From the NCBI GenBank assembly GCA_021014325.1, contig CM037476.1:23162827-23226826 (forward strand): a stretch of 64,000 bases of DNA, read 5' to 3'. The position numbers were made by a program, and so were the translations under genes. The stretch comes from Plazaster borealis (taxonomy: Eukaryota; Echinodermata; Asteroidea; Forcipulatida; Labidiasteridae). Numbering within the stretch: position 1 is the stretch's first letter; each line of letters begins with the position of its first letter. This document shows positions 1 through 10,305 of this stretch, one piece after another. Under the pieces are notes generated by a model. The model did not search any database. It was not told the DNA's origin and saw only the letters and a list, made by a program, of their open reading frames with translations.

Positions 1-98
1 TCAGAGATGAAGGGGAAAAAAAGACAGCAGAAAATTCACCGCAGTGCCGTTCTCTATCGCTGTCATTCTGAGCATTGTAATGTTTTTGTTTTCATCAT
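1..98 (-). pseudogene. Ig-receptor fragment (end of second Ig domain)
   Basis: Read on the minus strand, this stretch encodes NITMLRMT followed by ENGTAV. It matches the F-strand region of the second Ig domain of receptor B (TILKLTMRENGTAVKC, near 12,800). It then runs into a degenerate hydrophobic stretch without the cysteine. The same broken junction occurs at 13,860-13,950, so this is one of two copies of a dead receptor fragment. The window edge cuts it, so its other end is unknown. Confidence 0.6.
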
Positions 99-101
99 TA
101 A

Positions 102-438
102 AGGTATTGTACACTTTTGGTTAACAGCTCAAAATCAATGTCCACATTTTGTGTAACATAACATATGCATGAACAAACAAACCTGTGGAAGTTTGAGCTC
201 AATTGGTCATCGCGGTCACAAGAAAATAGTGAAAAGAGACCTTATGTGTTTTATGTTTTTTCTTTTTATCACGCGTGATAAAAACTATTGTTTTACTCAT
301 TTCTCAGAAACGATAGCATTTTAGGCAGAAACATTTTAAGGAACCCTTTCTACCATTACTTACTTTAAATCATGTAAGTTATGTGTGAATCTGTGAACAT
401 TTTGTGTTTTTCGATCTTACCAATAGTGTACAGGGCCT
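102..438. mobile_element. TTAA-flanked inverted-repeat element, copy 1
   Basis: The element starts AGGTATTGTACAC and ends CAGGGCCT, and is flanked on both sides by TTAA (98-101 and 439-442). The homologous locus at 13,950-13,980 reads straight through with a single TTAA at 13962-13965. The insertion and its TTAA target duplication are therefore seen directly. There is no coding capacity, so it is a non-autonomous element of piggyBac- or Kolobok-like target preference (assignment inferred). Confidence 0.85.
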
Positions 439-442
439 TTAA

Positions 443-1757
443 ATGTTAGAAATCTTTCTTCCATAGACATTGTTGCCAAAAGTTAGCGTGATTTTAAAAC
501 CTGGTGTCATAAAATCAATTAATTAATAAAACCTCAATTAAGGAAATGATTTCATTTAAAATGCAGACTTGATAAAGGAAGCTAAGACTTGTTGACATCC
601 TCAATAGTCTGTGGTTTATTTGTTCTTTTTCTTTAACTTCTTTCCTTGTAGCTTATTGGAGAAACGCCCAAAACACTGAATTGATGTAAATATTTATAAA
701 TATATGCGTCTAACCGCATTTCTTTAAATCATGGAAACATTCTCAACATTTAAAGACAATCGAGGATACATGACGACTTTGTTTAAAAGTTGGATTCAGC
801 CAAAATTATTGACAGTCTTTTTACTTTCGAGTTGATCACACAAAATATGAAAACTGTCTGTAACTATTTTGTCAGCGCTACCGATCCTGTATAATACCTT
901 TAAGTTGAATAAACAAACATTTTGTTTCAATTTATTTAAGTTTTTTTAAATTGATTTAAACACGCTATTGTTAAATTGGGAAATTTCTCGTCTTAACGAC
1001 CGAGGGCGAAGCATCTATCTTTCCGTTCTCTTCTCATCAACTCAGGATCTAACAAATTTAAATTAATATAAACAAACATATTATAAACAAGTTTAAATAG
1101 CATTCGCCCAAGAAGCTAACTAATTAACTAATTTACCAATTTATTTTGAACTGAGAGCATAACTTATACTCTTTTATTTCTTATTTGAAACCTTTGGCTT
1201 GATAATATTATAAAAACTTCTTCAGATAAAGAGTGATCTAGTACCGTTAAAACTATATAGCTATTGTCAAATTTAAGCTGTAGCGAACATCTTAGGTTGT
1301 ACCGGGTATTGTTCTGAGTAAACTAATAAAATAATCTAGTATAATTCCTGAGTTTCCTGAGTAGATATTTGACTGTGTTTGTTCCTCGTTAATTTCACAT
1401 TTACTTCATTATAATTGACAAGAACACGTCCATCGCATAACTCAATGTACATTAACTATAAACAACATTATAAGAGGCTGTCAGTAACTATCAGGATCAC
1501 CATAGAGTGTACTACCTGGGAACGAGGTTGATGGGATGATAACATTGCCTTTGTACGCGCAGTGAAGAATGTAGCGACATGGCAGGATATGATTAGGAAG
1601 TTTGAACTCGAGGAGGGAAGTGATCTTGAGAAGTTGTACTCTCAGTTTTATCCTGAACAGTTTGACAAAATTTGACAGCCCCATAGTCAGCGTCAACAAA
1701 AGAAACAAACAATATCAGAATATAGACTTGCCCGTTCAATTAAAGTATATTGTTTAA
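443..1757. repeat. Duplicated non-coding sequence
   Basis: There is no credible gene here. Positions 443-850 match 13,970-14,400, and 1,380-1,740 match 16,860-17,400 (shared stretch including the words AACACGTCCATCG and TATAAGAGGCTGTCAGTAAC). This AT-rich DNA has therefore been copied together with receptor fragments. The small minus-strand open frame at 1481-1708 is not conserved as protein between copies. Confidence 0.6.
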
Positions 1758-2124
1758 AGGCACTGTACACGTTTGGTAATTACTCAAAATATATACATTA
1801 GCATAAAAACTGACCTGGTAACGAGCAACAGAGAGCTGTTGATAGTATAAAACATTGTGATAAACGACTCCCTCTGAAGTAACGTAGTTTTTGAGAAAGA
1901 GGTAATTTCTCACTAAAGTAATAACAAGTTCTTGCAAGAAGTTTTTATTCCTATCTGAAAGCACACAAATTTGTACAACAAGGGTGTTTTTTCTTTCATC
2001 ATTTTCTTGCAACTTCGATGAAAATTGAGCCAAAATTTTCACAGGCTTTTTATTTTATGCATATTTTGGGATACACCAAGTGAGAACATTGGTCTTTGGC
2101 AGTTACCAAACGTGTCCAGTGTCT
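1758..2124. mobile_element. TTAA-flanked inverted-repeat element, copy 2
   Basis: The left end is AGGCACTGTACACGTTTGG and the right end is the inverted CCAAACGTGTCCAGTGTCT, flanked by TTAA at 1754-1757 and 2125-2128. A central near-palindrome (CTTGCAAGAAG) is shared with the copies at 29,096, 36,497 and 58,897. Non-coding. Confidence 0.85.
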
Positions 2125-2139
2125 TTAAATTCACCATGG

Positions 2140-2620
2140 ATTAAATTATACAGGAAATATTCTCAAATTTGAAAATTTACGTCAATAACAGATAAGCATT
2201 CTCTCTGGTGACATGTTAATAATGTTCCTTCAATCATTAGAGACGGTGATCTTGAGACGTGTTTTGCAAGTCAAGACGAGAATCAATATCACTAGCCTTA
2301 CAAATTACACAAATCGTATTCTCGTTGAAGACGTTGTTTAGATTTTAATCTAAGTTATAGAAATTGTTTGTTTATTTGTCTGAAGTTTCTCTTTTGCATC
2401 ATTGTCAACACAAATCCTTCCTTTATTTGGGAAAAAAAATTGTCTTTGGTTGTGTTAAGCAGGAAGTATTTTTTGCATCGTTTGTTCATGTACTTTGTTA
2501 TGAGTTTTGTAAATACCCTTGCCCTTAGGCAGTTCAAAATAACTGGACTGAATCCCTCAATTTGCAATTTTCTTCATAAGTTCTTTTTGGCCTTTATTGA
2601 AGAAATCATTTGTTGAATTT
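2140..2620. repeat. Copy of the receptor 5' flanking module
   Basis: This stretch matches 5,855-6,340, the DNA just upstream of receptor A on the minus strand. Shared words include CTTGAGACGTGTTTT and ACAAATCGTATTCTC. Related copies lie upstream of receptor C (about 21,600-21,900) and next to remnants D, E and F. Its presence here, with only the fragment at 1-98 to its left, suggests that another receptor once stood at the left edge. Confidence 0.6.
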
Positions 2621-3788
2621 ATTTCACGTAATTTTGCTGTATTTTTGTATTTGTAAACTAAACACAACGTTGGAAAGTATCCCTCATAATTATAGTTCCA
2701 ATCTCTTTGTTTCGCTTCAAAGCCGTGTCATTTTCCCTTTTCAGATTCAAAAGGCACGTTTGTTTTTTCAATTCTTAAGGGGATTAAACCAATGATTCTA
2801 CAAACATTTTCAATGTTAAGTAACCACGAATTTATAATTAAGAACAAAACTATGCAAGCTTGTGTAAGTCTATGTGCATTGTACATCGACATATTTTCAA
2901 CACGTTGGAAATCAAAGTGATCATTTAAAACCAACAACCATTGTGACTGCAATAACAATGCACTACACTTGGAAAACTCCGGGTCAGAACGGACCCGGAT
3001 TCCGGTCACAGGGGCTTGACCCATTTCTGTTTCAGGTTGACCCCGATACTGGTGTAAAAACAACGAATTCCATCAAGGATTTTGCGTCTGTTTGACCCTT
3101 TTCCGGGTCATTTTCACTTATATTCTGACCTAGGAGTATTCAAAGTGTATTTACCTCACTTGGGAAAGGTTGGAGCCGAGTGATCTTTGTTTTTAAATTA
3201 GAGTTGAACAGGTTCAATTTTAACTGCATGTTTTACTTTTTTGGTTATGCTTCAAATTGACAGCTTAACATTTTCATTATAGTCCGAAAATTGCTATCGA
3301 AACAGGATTTTAAAGCAACAAATTGTTCGTTTATCATTTTCTTCCCCAAGTTGTGAAAAACCTATTCCAGACTTTACAAATCAATCTACTTTTTATAGGT
3401 TAACAATTAATTTAAAAATGAACAAATTCCAGTTATTTGTTAGCAATATAACGCACATTTTGTCGTGTTTATATAATCACGGACAACATTTCACAAAAAG
3501 ACGATTAATTTTAGGAACAAAGGATAAACAAATCCACCTCCTCCTCTTTTAAGCTGGGTTTGAGGAACAAATGATAAACAAATCCCCGACAAATATTTAA
3601 TTCATGAATCATTAATCAAAATAGCAGCCGCTTTAATACAACATTTTAGGATCGGTAACCATCGAGGAAAAACAATAGTTTCAATTTTGAAGCTCAACGA
3701 TTTTAGGTTTTATAACAGCGCCATCCTCGGATAAATTTGTTTGTTTTAACTCTTGTTTAAGTCGACGAAATAGGATTGTCGACCTTAA
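2621..3788. repeat. Non-coding block duplicated at 10,000-11,530
   Basis: Sequence from about 2,340 to 3,250 matches 10,000-10,880, and 3,545-3,730 matches 11,360-11,530. Part of it (2,975-3,120) is unusually rich in GACCC/GGGTC words. No open frame is conserved between the two copies, so it is treated as non-coding flank of a segmental duplication. Confidence 0.6.
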
Positions 3789-4118
3789 AGGGTCTCTATC
3801 TTTCTGGTAAAACACAAAACAGAAAAGCTCACAGATTTACATTAAACTTACATGATGATAGAAAGCTTCCGTTGAAATATTACTGGCTAAGGTGCTGTAG
3901 CTTTGAGAAATGAGTAAAACAATTAGTTTTGATCTCATGAGTCGAAAACTCGATGTTTGAAAACAGTGAAAACACTTAAGGTTTTCCCCCACTTTTTTCT
4001 GGTGATTGCAATGACCGATTGAGCTTAAACTTTCACAGGTTTGTTGTTTCGTGTTTGTGTTGGGATACACCAAGTGAGGATACTGGTCTTTGAAATTTAC
4101 CAAAAGTAAAAACTCCCT
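3789..4118. mobile_element. TTAA-flanked inverted-repeat element, copy 3 (diverged)
   Basis: It begins AGGGTCTCTATC after TTAA at 3785-3788 and ends CTCCCT before TTAA at 4119-4122. The internal sequence (GGGATACACCAAGTGAG) is shared with the other copies. The inverted ends are weaker than in copy 2. Confidence 0.7.
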
Positions 4119-4194
4119 TTAAAACTCACCGTTGCGGAAACGGTTTATTCTTACAGAATGTAAAAACAAATTGCGTCCATTTGACGAACACAAA

Positions 4195-5361
4195 CTACTT
4201 GAATATCAGTTCTTGGTAGCTGGATGGTGCAGTTTCTTTAGGGCCAGTAGAGGAAGCTTGCCCGTGTAGTTGGGTTTCCATTTCCTCATACGCATTTGCA
4301 TCTTCATCTTGAGCCGTCTGAACTACACGGGTTGAATTAGGATTGGCTATGTATCGTCTTTTGGTCACGACAATGTACACCAGTGATGCGATGAGGAGAA
4401 ATATAAAGACAACAGATGTAACTCCTCCTACTATGATAAATGTGGAATTAACATCCGAGGATGTGTTTTGGTTCTTAAGATCAGGATTCTTGGGAGAAGG
4501 TTGGGTGGATGGATGTGCTCCCTCCACTGTCACATTTGGTATGTTTTTCTCTGTTGGTGTTGTTAAGTGAGAAGACACCATGTTGTGGGACTCTGTGCTG
4601 CCAGGGATTGGCTGAGACTCTCCAGTCTCAGGTACTTGAGTAGCGGATGTTATCAGTTTCTTCTGAGGATGAATGAGTATCAGATAGTTATCACTTCTTT
4701 TCACAGATTTAGTTCCACTGAATGCCTTACAATACACGTTGGTGTGATTAACACTTATCTTGATAAATATTAAGGTTTATCCTTCGTTATACAAATGATA
4801 TAAAAATTGTTCTCGAAATGTTCCGACTTTGGTTCCATTCAGAAACCATTTCATATTGAGGGTCGGTAGAGCTCCATGCTGTGACTGAACGTTACAGTGA
4901 AATGTTGCATAATCTCCCGTTGTTATTGGAAGACGAGGCGGCTGGACACTGACGTCGATTAGTGATGGTATGATGAGGGTTGCATGGGAAGATTCTTGGA
5001 AGGTTCGCGTGCCCCATGAGTAAATACGACATCGATATCGCCTCGCATCACTTTGTTCGACTTCGGTAATGGTCAAAGACCAGTCAGGACCAGAAGACAC
5101 TGAATATTTGTATCCATATCTAGGAAAAACATCTAAACATGTAGACAAGGCTTGAACATTGTTATTATCCTCGTGCTGCCAATAAAGGTAACACGTAGTA
5201 TCTTGACAAATGGTAAAGTCAGTGCTACACCTCAGCGTGGCAGTCTCTCCTACCTCGGCTACGGTGTCTTCTGGATGTCCCGTGATGACACACGCTCTGC
5301 ATCCATAAGACAATACAAGAACAACCAGAACTACTGGATACATCTTTTTCCAAAGCTTCAA
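4195..5361 (-). pseudogene. Ig receptor A, short-tail type, one nonsense codon
   Basis: One uninterrupted minus-strand frame of 389 codons, except for a single TAA at 4777-4779. The intact paralogue C has tyrosine (TAC) there. Order: signal peptide (VVLVVLVLSYG), V-like Ig domain (cysteine in LRC at residue 45, YRC before its end; SDARRYRC is the typical F-strand form), second Ig domain containing the stop, Thr/Ser/Pro stalk, one membrane span (STFIIVGGVTSVVFIFLLIA) and basic KRR. The short tail carries NAYEEM and SSYQEL; SSYQEL fits the ITIM consensus S/I/V/L-x-Y-x-x-I/V/L. No intron is needed. If translated as is, it yields a secreted 194-aa fragment without a membrane anchor. It could be a segregating null allele, a fresh pseudogene, or a sequencing error. 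Confidence 0.8.
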
Positions 5362-6900
5362 AATAGTGGAAGAAATTAACGAGGTCTCATTGGATCAGGT
5401 GAAACAAAATTTGTCTGGTATAAAAAAGCTGCTATCGTAAACGTTATTATTCTCTTCCTTGTTTTATAATGGCTGCCAACAATGAAGTCCAAAATGTTTA
5501 TATTAATTTGACAAAGAAATATAATTATACTGTTCAGTTGTACAGATCGTTATCTCATAATGGAAGGCCCCACATGTGTTTGACTTGAGTAACTTCCCAT
5601 ATGAATTATATTTCTTTTTGTTTTGAACGTCACTCTTTTATTAAGTATTTTCTTGGTTTCTTTGTTGTATTTGTTTCTTAATTTTTAGTAAAAAAAAGCT
5701 TAAACATTCATATTCCGTAGCCTTCTTATATAAAGGCCGATTTACGCCCATAAACATTACGAAACGTTCATCAAACAGGAAAGTGGAAAACACTTTCTGT
5801 TGGAAAAGACAAATTGCAGTTAACAAGATAAGCTGGACCTTGGTTAAATTCTCCATGGATTAAATTTTACAGGAAAGATTCTGAAATTGAAAGATTCTGT
5901 CAAGAAGGAGGTTTAAACAAAATTATGGTGACGTGTTAATTATGTGTCATCAATCATTAGAGACGATGATCTTGAGACGTGTTTTTCACGTCAAGACGAG
6001 AACCAATATCACCAGCCTAAAAAAATATCCACAAATCGTATTCTCTTCGTTTATCGTTGTGGACGATGTTTAGATTCTTATCTTGACACAATAATAGACA
6101 GATTTTCTCTGTTTTTCTTCCTGATTTGCAAAATAATTCCTGCCTTTATTTGGTTATAAAAAATAATTGTCTTCAGTTTTGACAAGCAGGAAGTATTTTT
6201 TTAATCGTTTCTTCCTGTATTTTTTTTAAATGAGTTTTTTAAACATCCTTGCCCTGAGGCAGTTCAGAATGACTGTTATAACTAGACTGAATCCTTCAGT
6301 TTGCAATTTTGTTTTCATAAAATCTCTTTTTCCCCAAAAGTTTCTTAAATGAGCCAAAACACTTACATCGACAGTTTTATGTTTGTTTCCTCTTATTGTA
6401 TGTATACTACCACTTTATAAAGTCTTGTTTCTGTAAAGTTATTCTTATTCAACAATGATAACCCCATATACATGTGTAATTAAGATGCGTCTTTATTTGG
6501 CCACACGAAGACAATTAAAAACGTTTTTGCAACCTGTATTGAAGTTTCAACATCTTAAATAGTTTCCAGTTTGTAAAACGAAAGAACCTATTTCCAATAG
6601 GATCTTTGATATTTAGACCCAATCCACATAACCCACAACCTCGACCCAACCCACCCCACAAAACCCCCATTACAAACCCCACATAGTACCGTATCGAATC
6701 ACGTCTCATGCTTACTTTGGTGGATCTATGCGGTCTCTAGTCAATCATTCAAACGCAGCACCTTGAGCTACCCTGCCCCACCAACACCCAAACATCACCC
6801 CCCCCCCCCCCACCACCACCACCACCAGAGTGCAACGCGTCATGCTTATTTGAAATGTGTTTAAGCAGTATCAAGGTCATACTAACGTGGTCCCCTCATG
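5362..6900. other. Upstream region of receptor A, no gene seen
   Basis: Probable promoter side of receptor A. Positions 5,855-6,340 are the flanking module repeated beside the other receptors. Further right are C-rich and simple sequence (poly-C near 6,801-6,812 and CAC repeats) and no convincing open frame. Confidence 0.5.
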
Positions 6901-7318
6901 GTGCAGTCGCTGACTGCACCGTTACGCATTCGTGTAAGTTTTTTTTTAGCTCCTCACAAACTCTTCTAAAATGGTTTCAATAGACTCAGAAAGGTTCACT
7001 GAATCCCCAGAACCCCTCACAAAAGGCAAAAACAAATTCAATGTGTGGATTGCAGTCGAAATCCCCCAAAAACCAATGTTACCCAAATCCAACTATTTGG
7101 TTATACGCGCAGTCGCTGACTGCACCATTAGACGTTCGTGTATAGTTTTTTTTAGCCCCTCACAAAATCTTCTAAAATGGTTTCAATAGACTCAGAAAGG
7201 TTCACTGAATCCCCAGAACCCCTCAACAAAGGCAAAAAAAAATTCCATGTGTGGATTGCAGTCGAAAAAAAACAAAAAAACAATGTTACCCAAATCCAAC
7301 TTTTTTTCGTTTTTTTTG
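6901..7318. repeat. Two tandem 206-bp repeats with a palindrome
   Basis: Unit 1 (6901-7106) and unit 2 (7107 to about 7318) share GCAGTCGCTGACTGCACC at the start and AAATGGTTTCAATAGACTC inside, at a constant 206-base offset. In unit 1 the start forms the perfect palindrome GTGCAGTC-gct-GACTGCAC. The short open frames through them are repeat shadows. Confidence 0.8.
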
Positions 7319-7696
7319 CACTGCTTACCAGTCTACTGAGAAACAAGGTATCTTATTTATTTGGCCCACCCTGGCCATTTTATAATAAACATCTGGTCCT
7401 CTTGTGTCGGCCTGAGGTCTCCAACCACAGAGCCAGAGTGACAGGATGATTGATTGCCTGATAGTAGAGGCACAAGATCAATGACCTTGTAGGGTGTGCC
7501 GTATGTCAATGGGTATACAATTCCCATGGGATTTTAACAGGCTTTTACAGTGTTGTAGATGGGGGGGGGGGGGAGTCAAGGATTATGAAAAATTTCAAAT
7601 TTTTTGACCGCACCGTTAATGACTAAACACAATTTGTTTACGACGGTACAGTCAAATACTGCGCGATGCTGCAGCGCAGGGTTGGGGGGAACACGA
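7319..7696. other. Simple-sequence spacer
   Basis: Contains a G run at 7561-7573 and a degenerate piece of the preceding repeat near 7,600-7,660 (ACCGCACCGTTAATG, GTACAGTCAAATACTGC). No gene seen. Confidence 0.5.
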
Positions 7697-8640
7697 AGAA
7701 AAACACCCTGAAACGTTGATTAAAAAACATTTCTATGTTGTTTTACTTGGAATCTTAGAACCAATCTTATGCTTGAACTTCCTGTTCAAAGGTTGGCATA
7801 TTAAAGACTACAAGATTACATCATCTCGACAAAATACTCTATCCAAAACAAAATACAAACACTTCTATTGTTCTTAATCTTCCATTGTTTATATAAAACA
7901 TATAGCTATTCTTTCTGATTGCTAAGTAATTTACACTTTCATTATTGAACATTTTAAAATTCTTAAATTATTATTATTATTATTATTATTATAATTTTTT
8001 TTGTGTGTGTGTGCAGGCGGGGTTAAGCCCTCGTTTCAAAAAGGTGAAGCCCTGATGAAGGGAACCGCCATTTTAAGACTTCCCAAACACCAAGTGTTTG
8101 TTCTCGTATGGCCTTCTTGGCATATCAATGTAATGACGACCAATAATACTGGAACTACACGGGAAAAAACCCTAAAACGTTGATTAAGCAACATTTATAA
8201 ATATTTGTACGTGGAATCTTTAAACCAATCTTATGCTTGATCTTCCTGATCAGAGGTTGTTATTTTCATCTTCGAGACTACAAGATTACATCATCTCGAC
8301 AAAACACTTTATCCAAAACAAAATACCAGTTGGCATTTATTGTGTTCTTAATCTTGCATAAATGAAACCACTTAACATAATTATGTTCTGTTTGTATAAA
8401 ACATCTATATACAATAACTATTATTGTTTTATTGCTAAGTAACTTACACTATCATTTTTGAACATTTGACACATTTTATTTGGGTGCGATTCAAAAATAC
8501 AGTGAATACCTGATGAAGAGAACCGCCATTTTAAGACTTTTCAAACATCAAGTATTTGTTCTCGTGTGGCCTTCTTAGTATATCAATGCAGAAAAGACCA
8601 ATAATATTGGCATTCTGCTAATTGGTTAAAGTAGCCATGC
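7697..8640. repeat. Two diverged tandem copies of about 465 bp
   Basis: Both copies carry ACAAGATTACATCATCTCGAC (at 7,810 and 8,280) and CCTGATGAAG followed by GAACCGCCATTTTAAGACTT (near 8,053 and 8,512). The first copy also contains a (TTA)n microsatellite at about 7,968-7,993. Non-coding. Confidence 0.75.
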
Positions 8641-8824
8641 ATTGTTAATATGAAGGGGGTGTTTAAATTTGTATTTTATTGTTATTATTATCCTGTTTCG
8701 AAATCAATAACTCCATTGTTTTAAATCAAAGACTCGTTTTGATTTTATTGACAAATTTGTTATTATTTGATCTCGGAAAGTAATGTTTCAGACTAAAGTA
8801 ATTGCACTTTAGGCTTTTTCTTAA

Positions 8825-9211
8825 AGGGATTGTATACGTTTGGTAATTGGAGCCCACTGTTTGGCTCAATCCTGTAAAGTGTTGTAGATTATACCATAAA
8901 ACTAACCTGTGAACATTTCATTTCAAAGGGTGGTAGCGTTTTTGAGATATTGCCGAAAATCTGGAGCGGTTATGTCCACGCAGGAAGAATCTGCAATTGG
9001 AATTCACAATCTTAGAAACGTTACTGTCAGTAACGCTTCTCAGATTCAAATTTTGGGGGATAAAAAGTGATATCTTTTTCCATAACCGCAGTACTTCGAA
9101 GTGAAACGTTTTTTAAAAATGCAATTATAATCCAAAGTTACTTTACATCTTACCAAGTAAGTTGCTGTTGCCATTAAGTTCAAGAGTCATTACAAAACGT
9201 TATACAGACCC
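8825..9211. mobile_element. TTAA inverted-repeat element, subfamily 2
   Basis: It starts AGGGATTGTATACGTTTGG after TTAA (8821-8824). The inverted right end near 9,190-9,211 is degraded. The interior has the palindromic core ACGTTACTGTCAGTAACG, also found in the copies at 14,847 and 15,926. Subfamily 2 shares its terminal sequence with the copies at 102 and 1,758 but has a different interior. Confidence 0.7.
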
Positions 9212-9263
9212 TATATTGACAACCAACAAATCACAAAATTATTAGTTACACTACATTGAATAA

Positions 9264-9774
9264 AAAGAGGGGCTCCAAGGTCAAATTCACTTTATTTATT
9301 CACTCAATCTCCAACAAATAGAGTCATCATAAACACGGGAAAAATTACAGGTCTCTAACCTCACGTTAAAATAGTGCAAAATTACACTGTCTTTGATACC
9401 CTTCAAGTGGAACTTTTTCAAAATCCCAAATTTTTTGAAGACGTCCCTTTTCAAATATTTTTTATATTCTGTACATTTTGTTTTGAACAAACTTAAGTTC
9501 CTTCCTTTACTATGATGACATTCGATCAAACTGTCATTGAATTTGAGATTACGACTGGTGGAGAAATCTCTTAAGTTTGTTCAGACCCATTTGTTGCTGC
9601 TTTCCGATGACATGTTTCATAATTTGCTCTGAAAGAGTATCAGATAAATGATATTTCAAACCATTTTGATGAGAAGTTAGAAGCTTGTAACCTTCCCCCA
9701 CTTTTATGAGGACTCAATCTATTGGAAAACGAGTTCATCGCCAAAAACTTCGTTTGACCTTGGAGCCCCTCTTT
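9264..9774. mobile_element. Inverted-repeat element with 22-bp perfect ends
   Basis: The left end (9264-9285, AAAGAGGGGCTCCAAGGTCA...) and right end (9753-9774) are perfect inverted copies. A minus-strand open frame of 77 codons (9296-9529, rich in Lys, Cys and His) lies inside but matches no family I recognise. Probably a non-autonomous DNA transposon; no clear target duplication could be read. Confidence 0.75.
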
Positions 9775-10105
9775 CAACAAAAGAACACCCTCATGAGTTC
9801 CGATTGACATTTTTGTCAAATAATTCTAATTCGGAATCCATTAACAAAAAAATTTATGACGAACATCATTAAAACAAACTTCAATATTGAAAATGTTTTA
9901 GTTATTTTGCAATTTTTTCAACAGAAACACTGGGAAATCAAGAAACCGTTAGGGATTTAAAGTCAATTCGAGCAATAAGTACATTTAAAATTATATACGT
10001 GTTTCGGCCTTTACTGAATAAATCATTTGTTTAATTTACTTCACATGATTATTGGTTACTTGATTTTTCTCTATTGATCAATAACAAGTTGAAAATATCC
10101 CTCAT

Positions 10106-10305
10106 ATAGACGATGTGACCTCTGTTTACATTCCAACAGCCCTCTGTTGACAAAACACTGTCAAAGTCATGTTTCCGCCGGGCAAGAAGACGCGTACTCT
10201 TGGTAACATTGCGTGTCCTTTATAGCTGGCTGTCAGTACACAAAGGTTTTGCCCGGCGATATCATGTTATGGTTTTCGAATGACGTCAGAGGTCACATCG
10301 TCTAT
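10106..10305. mobile_element. 200-bp inverted-repeat element (TATAGACGATGTGACC ends)
   Basis: Ends ATAGACGATGTGACCTCTG and its exact inverse CAGAGGTCACATCGTCTAT. The homologous locus near 2,687-2,705 lacks it (TCCCTCATAATTATAGTTCC), so the insertion postdates that duplication. A related element lies at 39,154-39,491. Confidence 0.8.

Noticed and set aside
1740..2042. Minus-strand frame, with related frames at 36506-36736 and 58889-59176
   Set aside because: All lie inside copies of the TTAA inverted-repeat element and have no conserved start or stop.
4195..4320. ITAM in the short tails
   Set aside because: The tyrosine motifs YEEM and YQEL are about 20 residues apart, outside the 6-12 spacing of an ITAM, and the first lacks I/L at +3.
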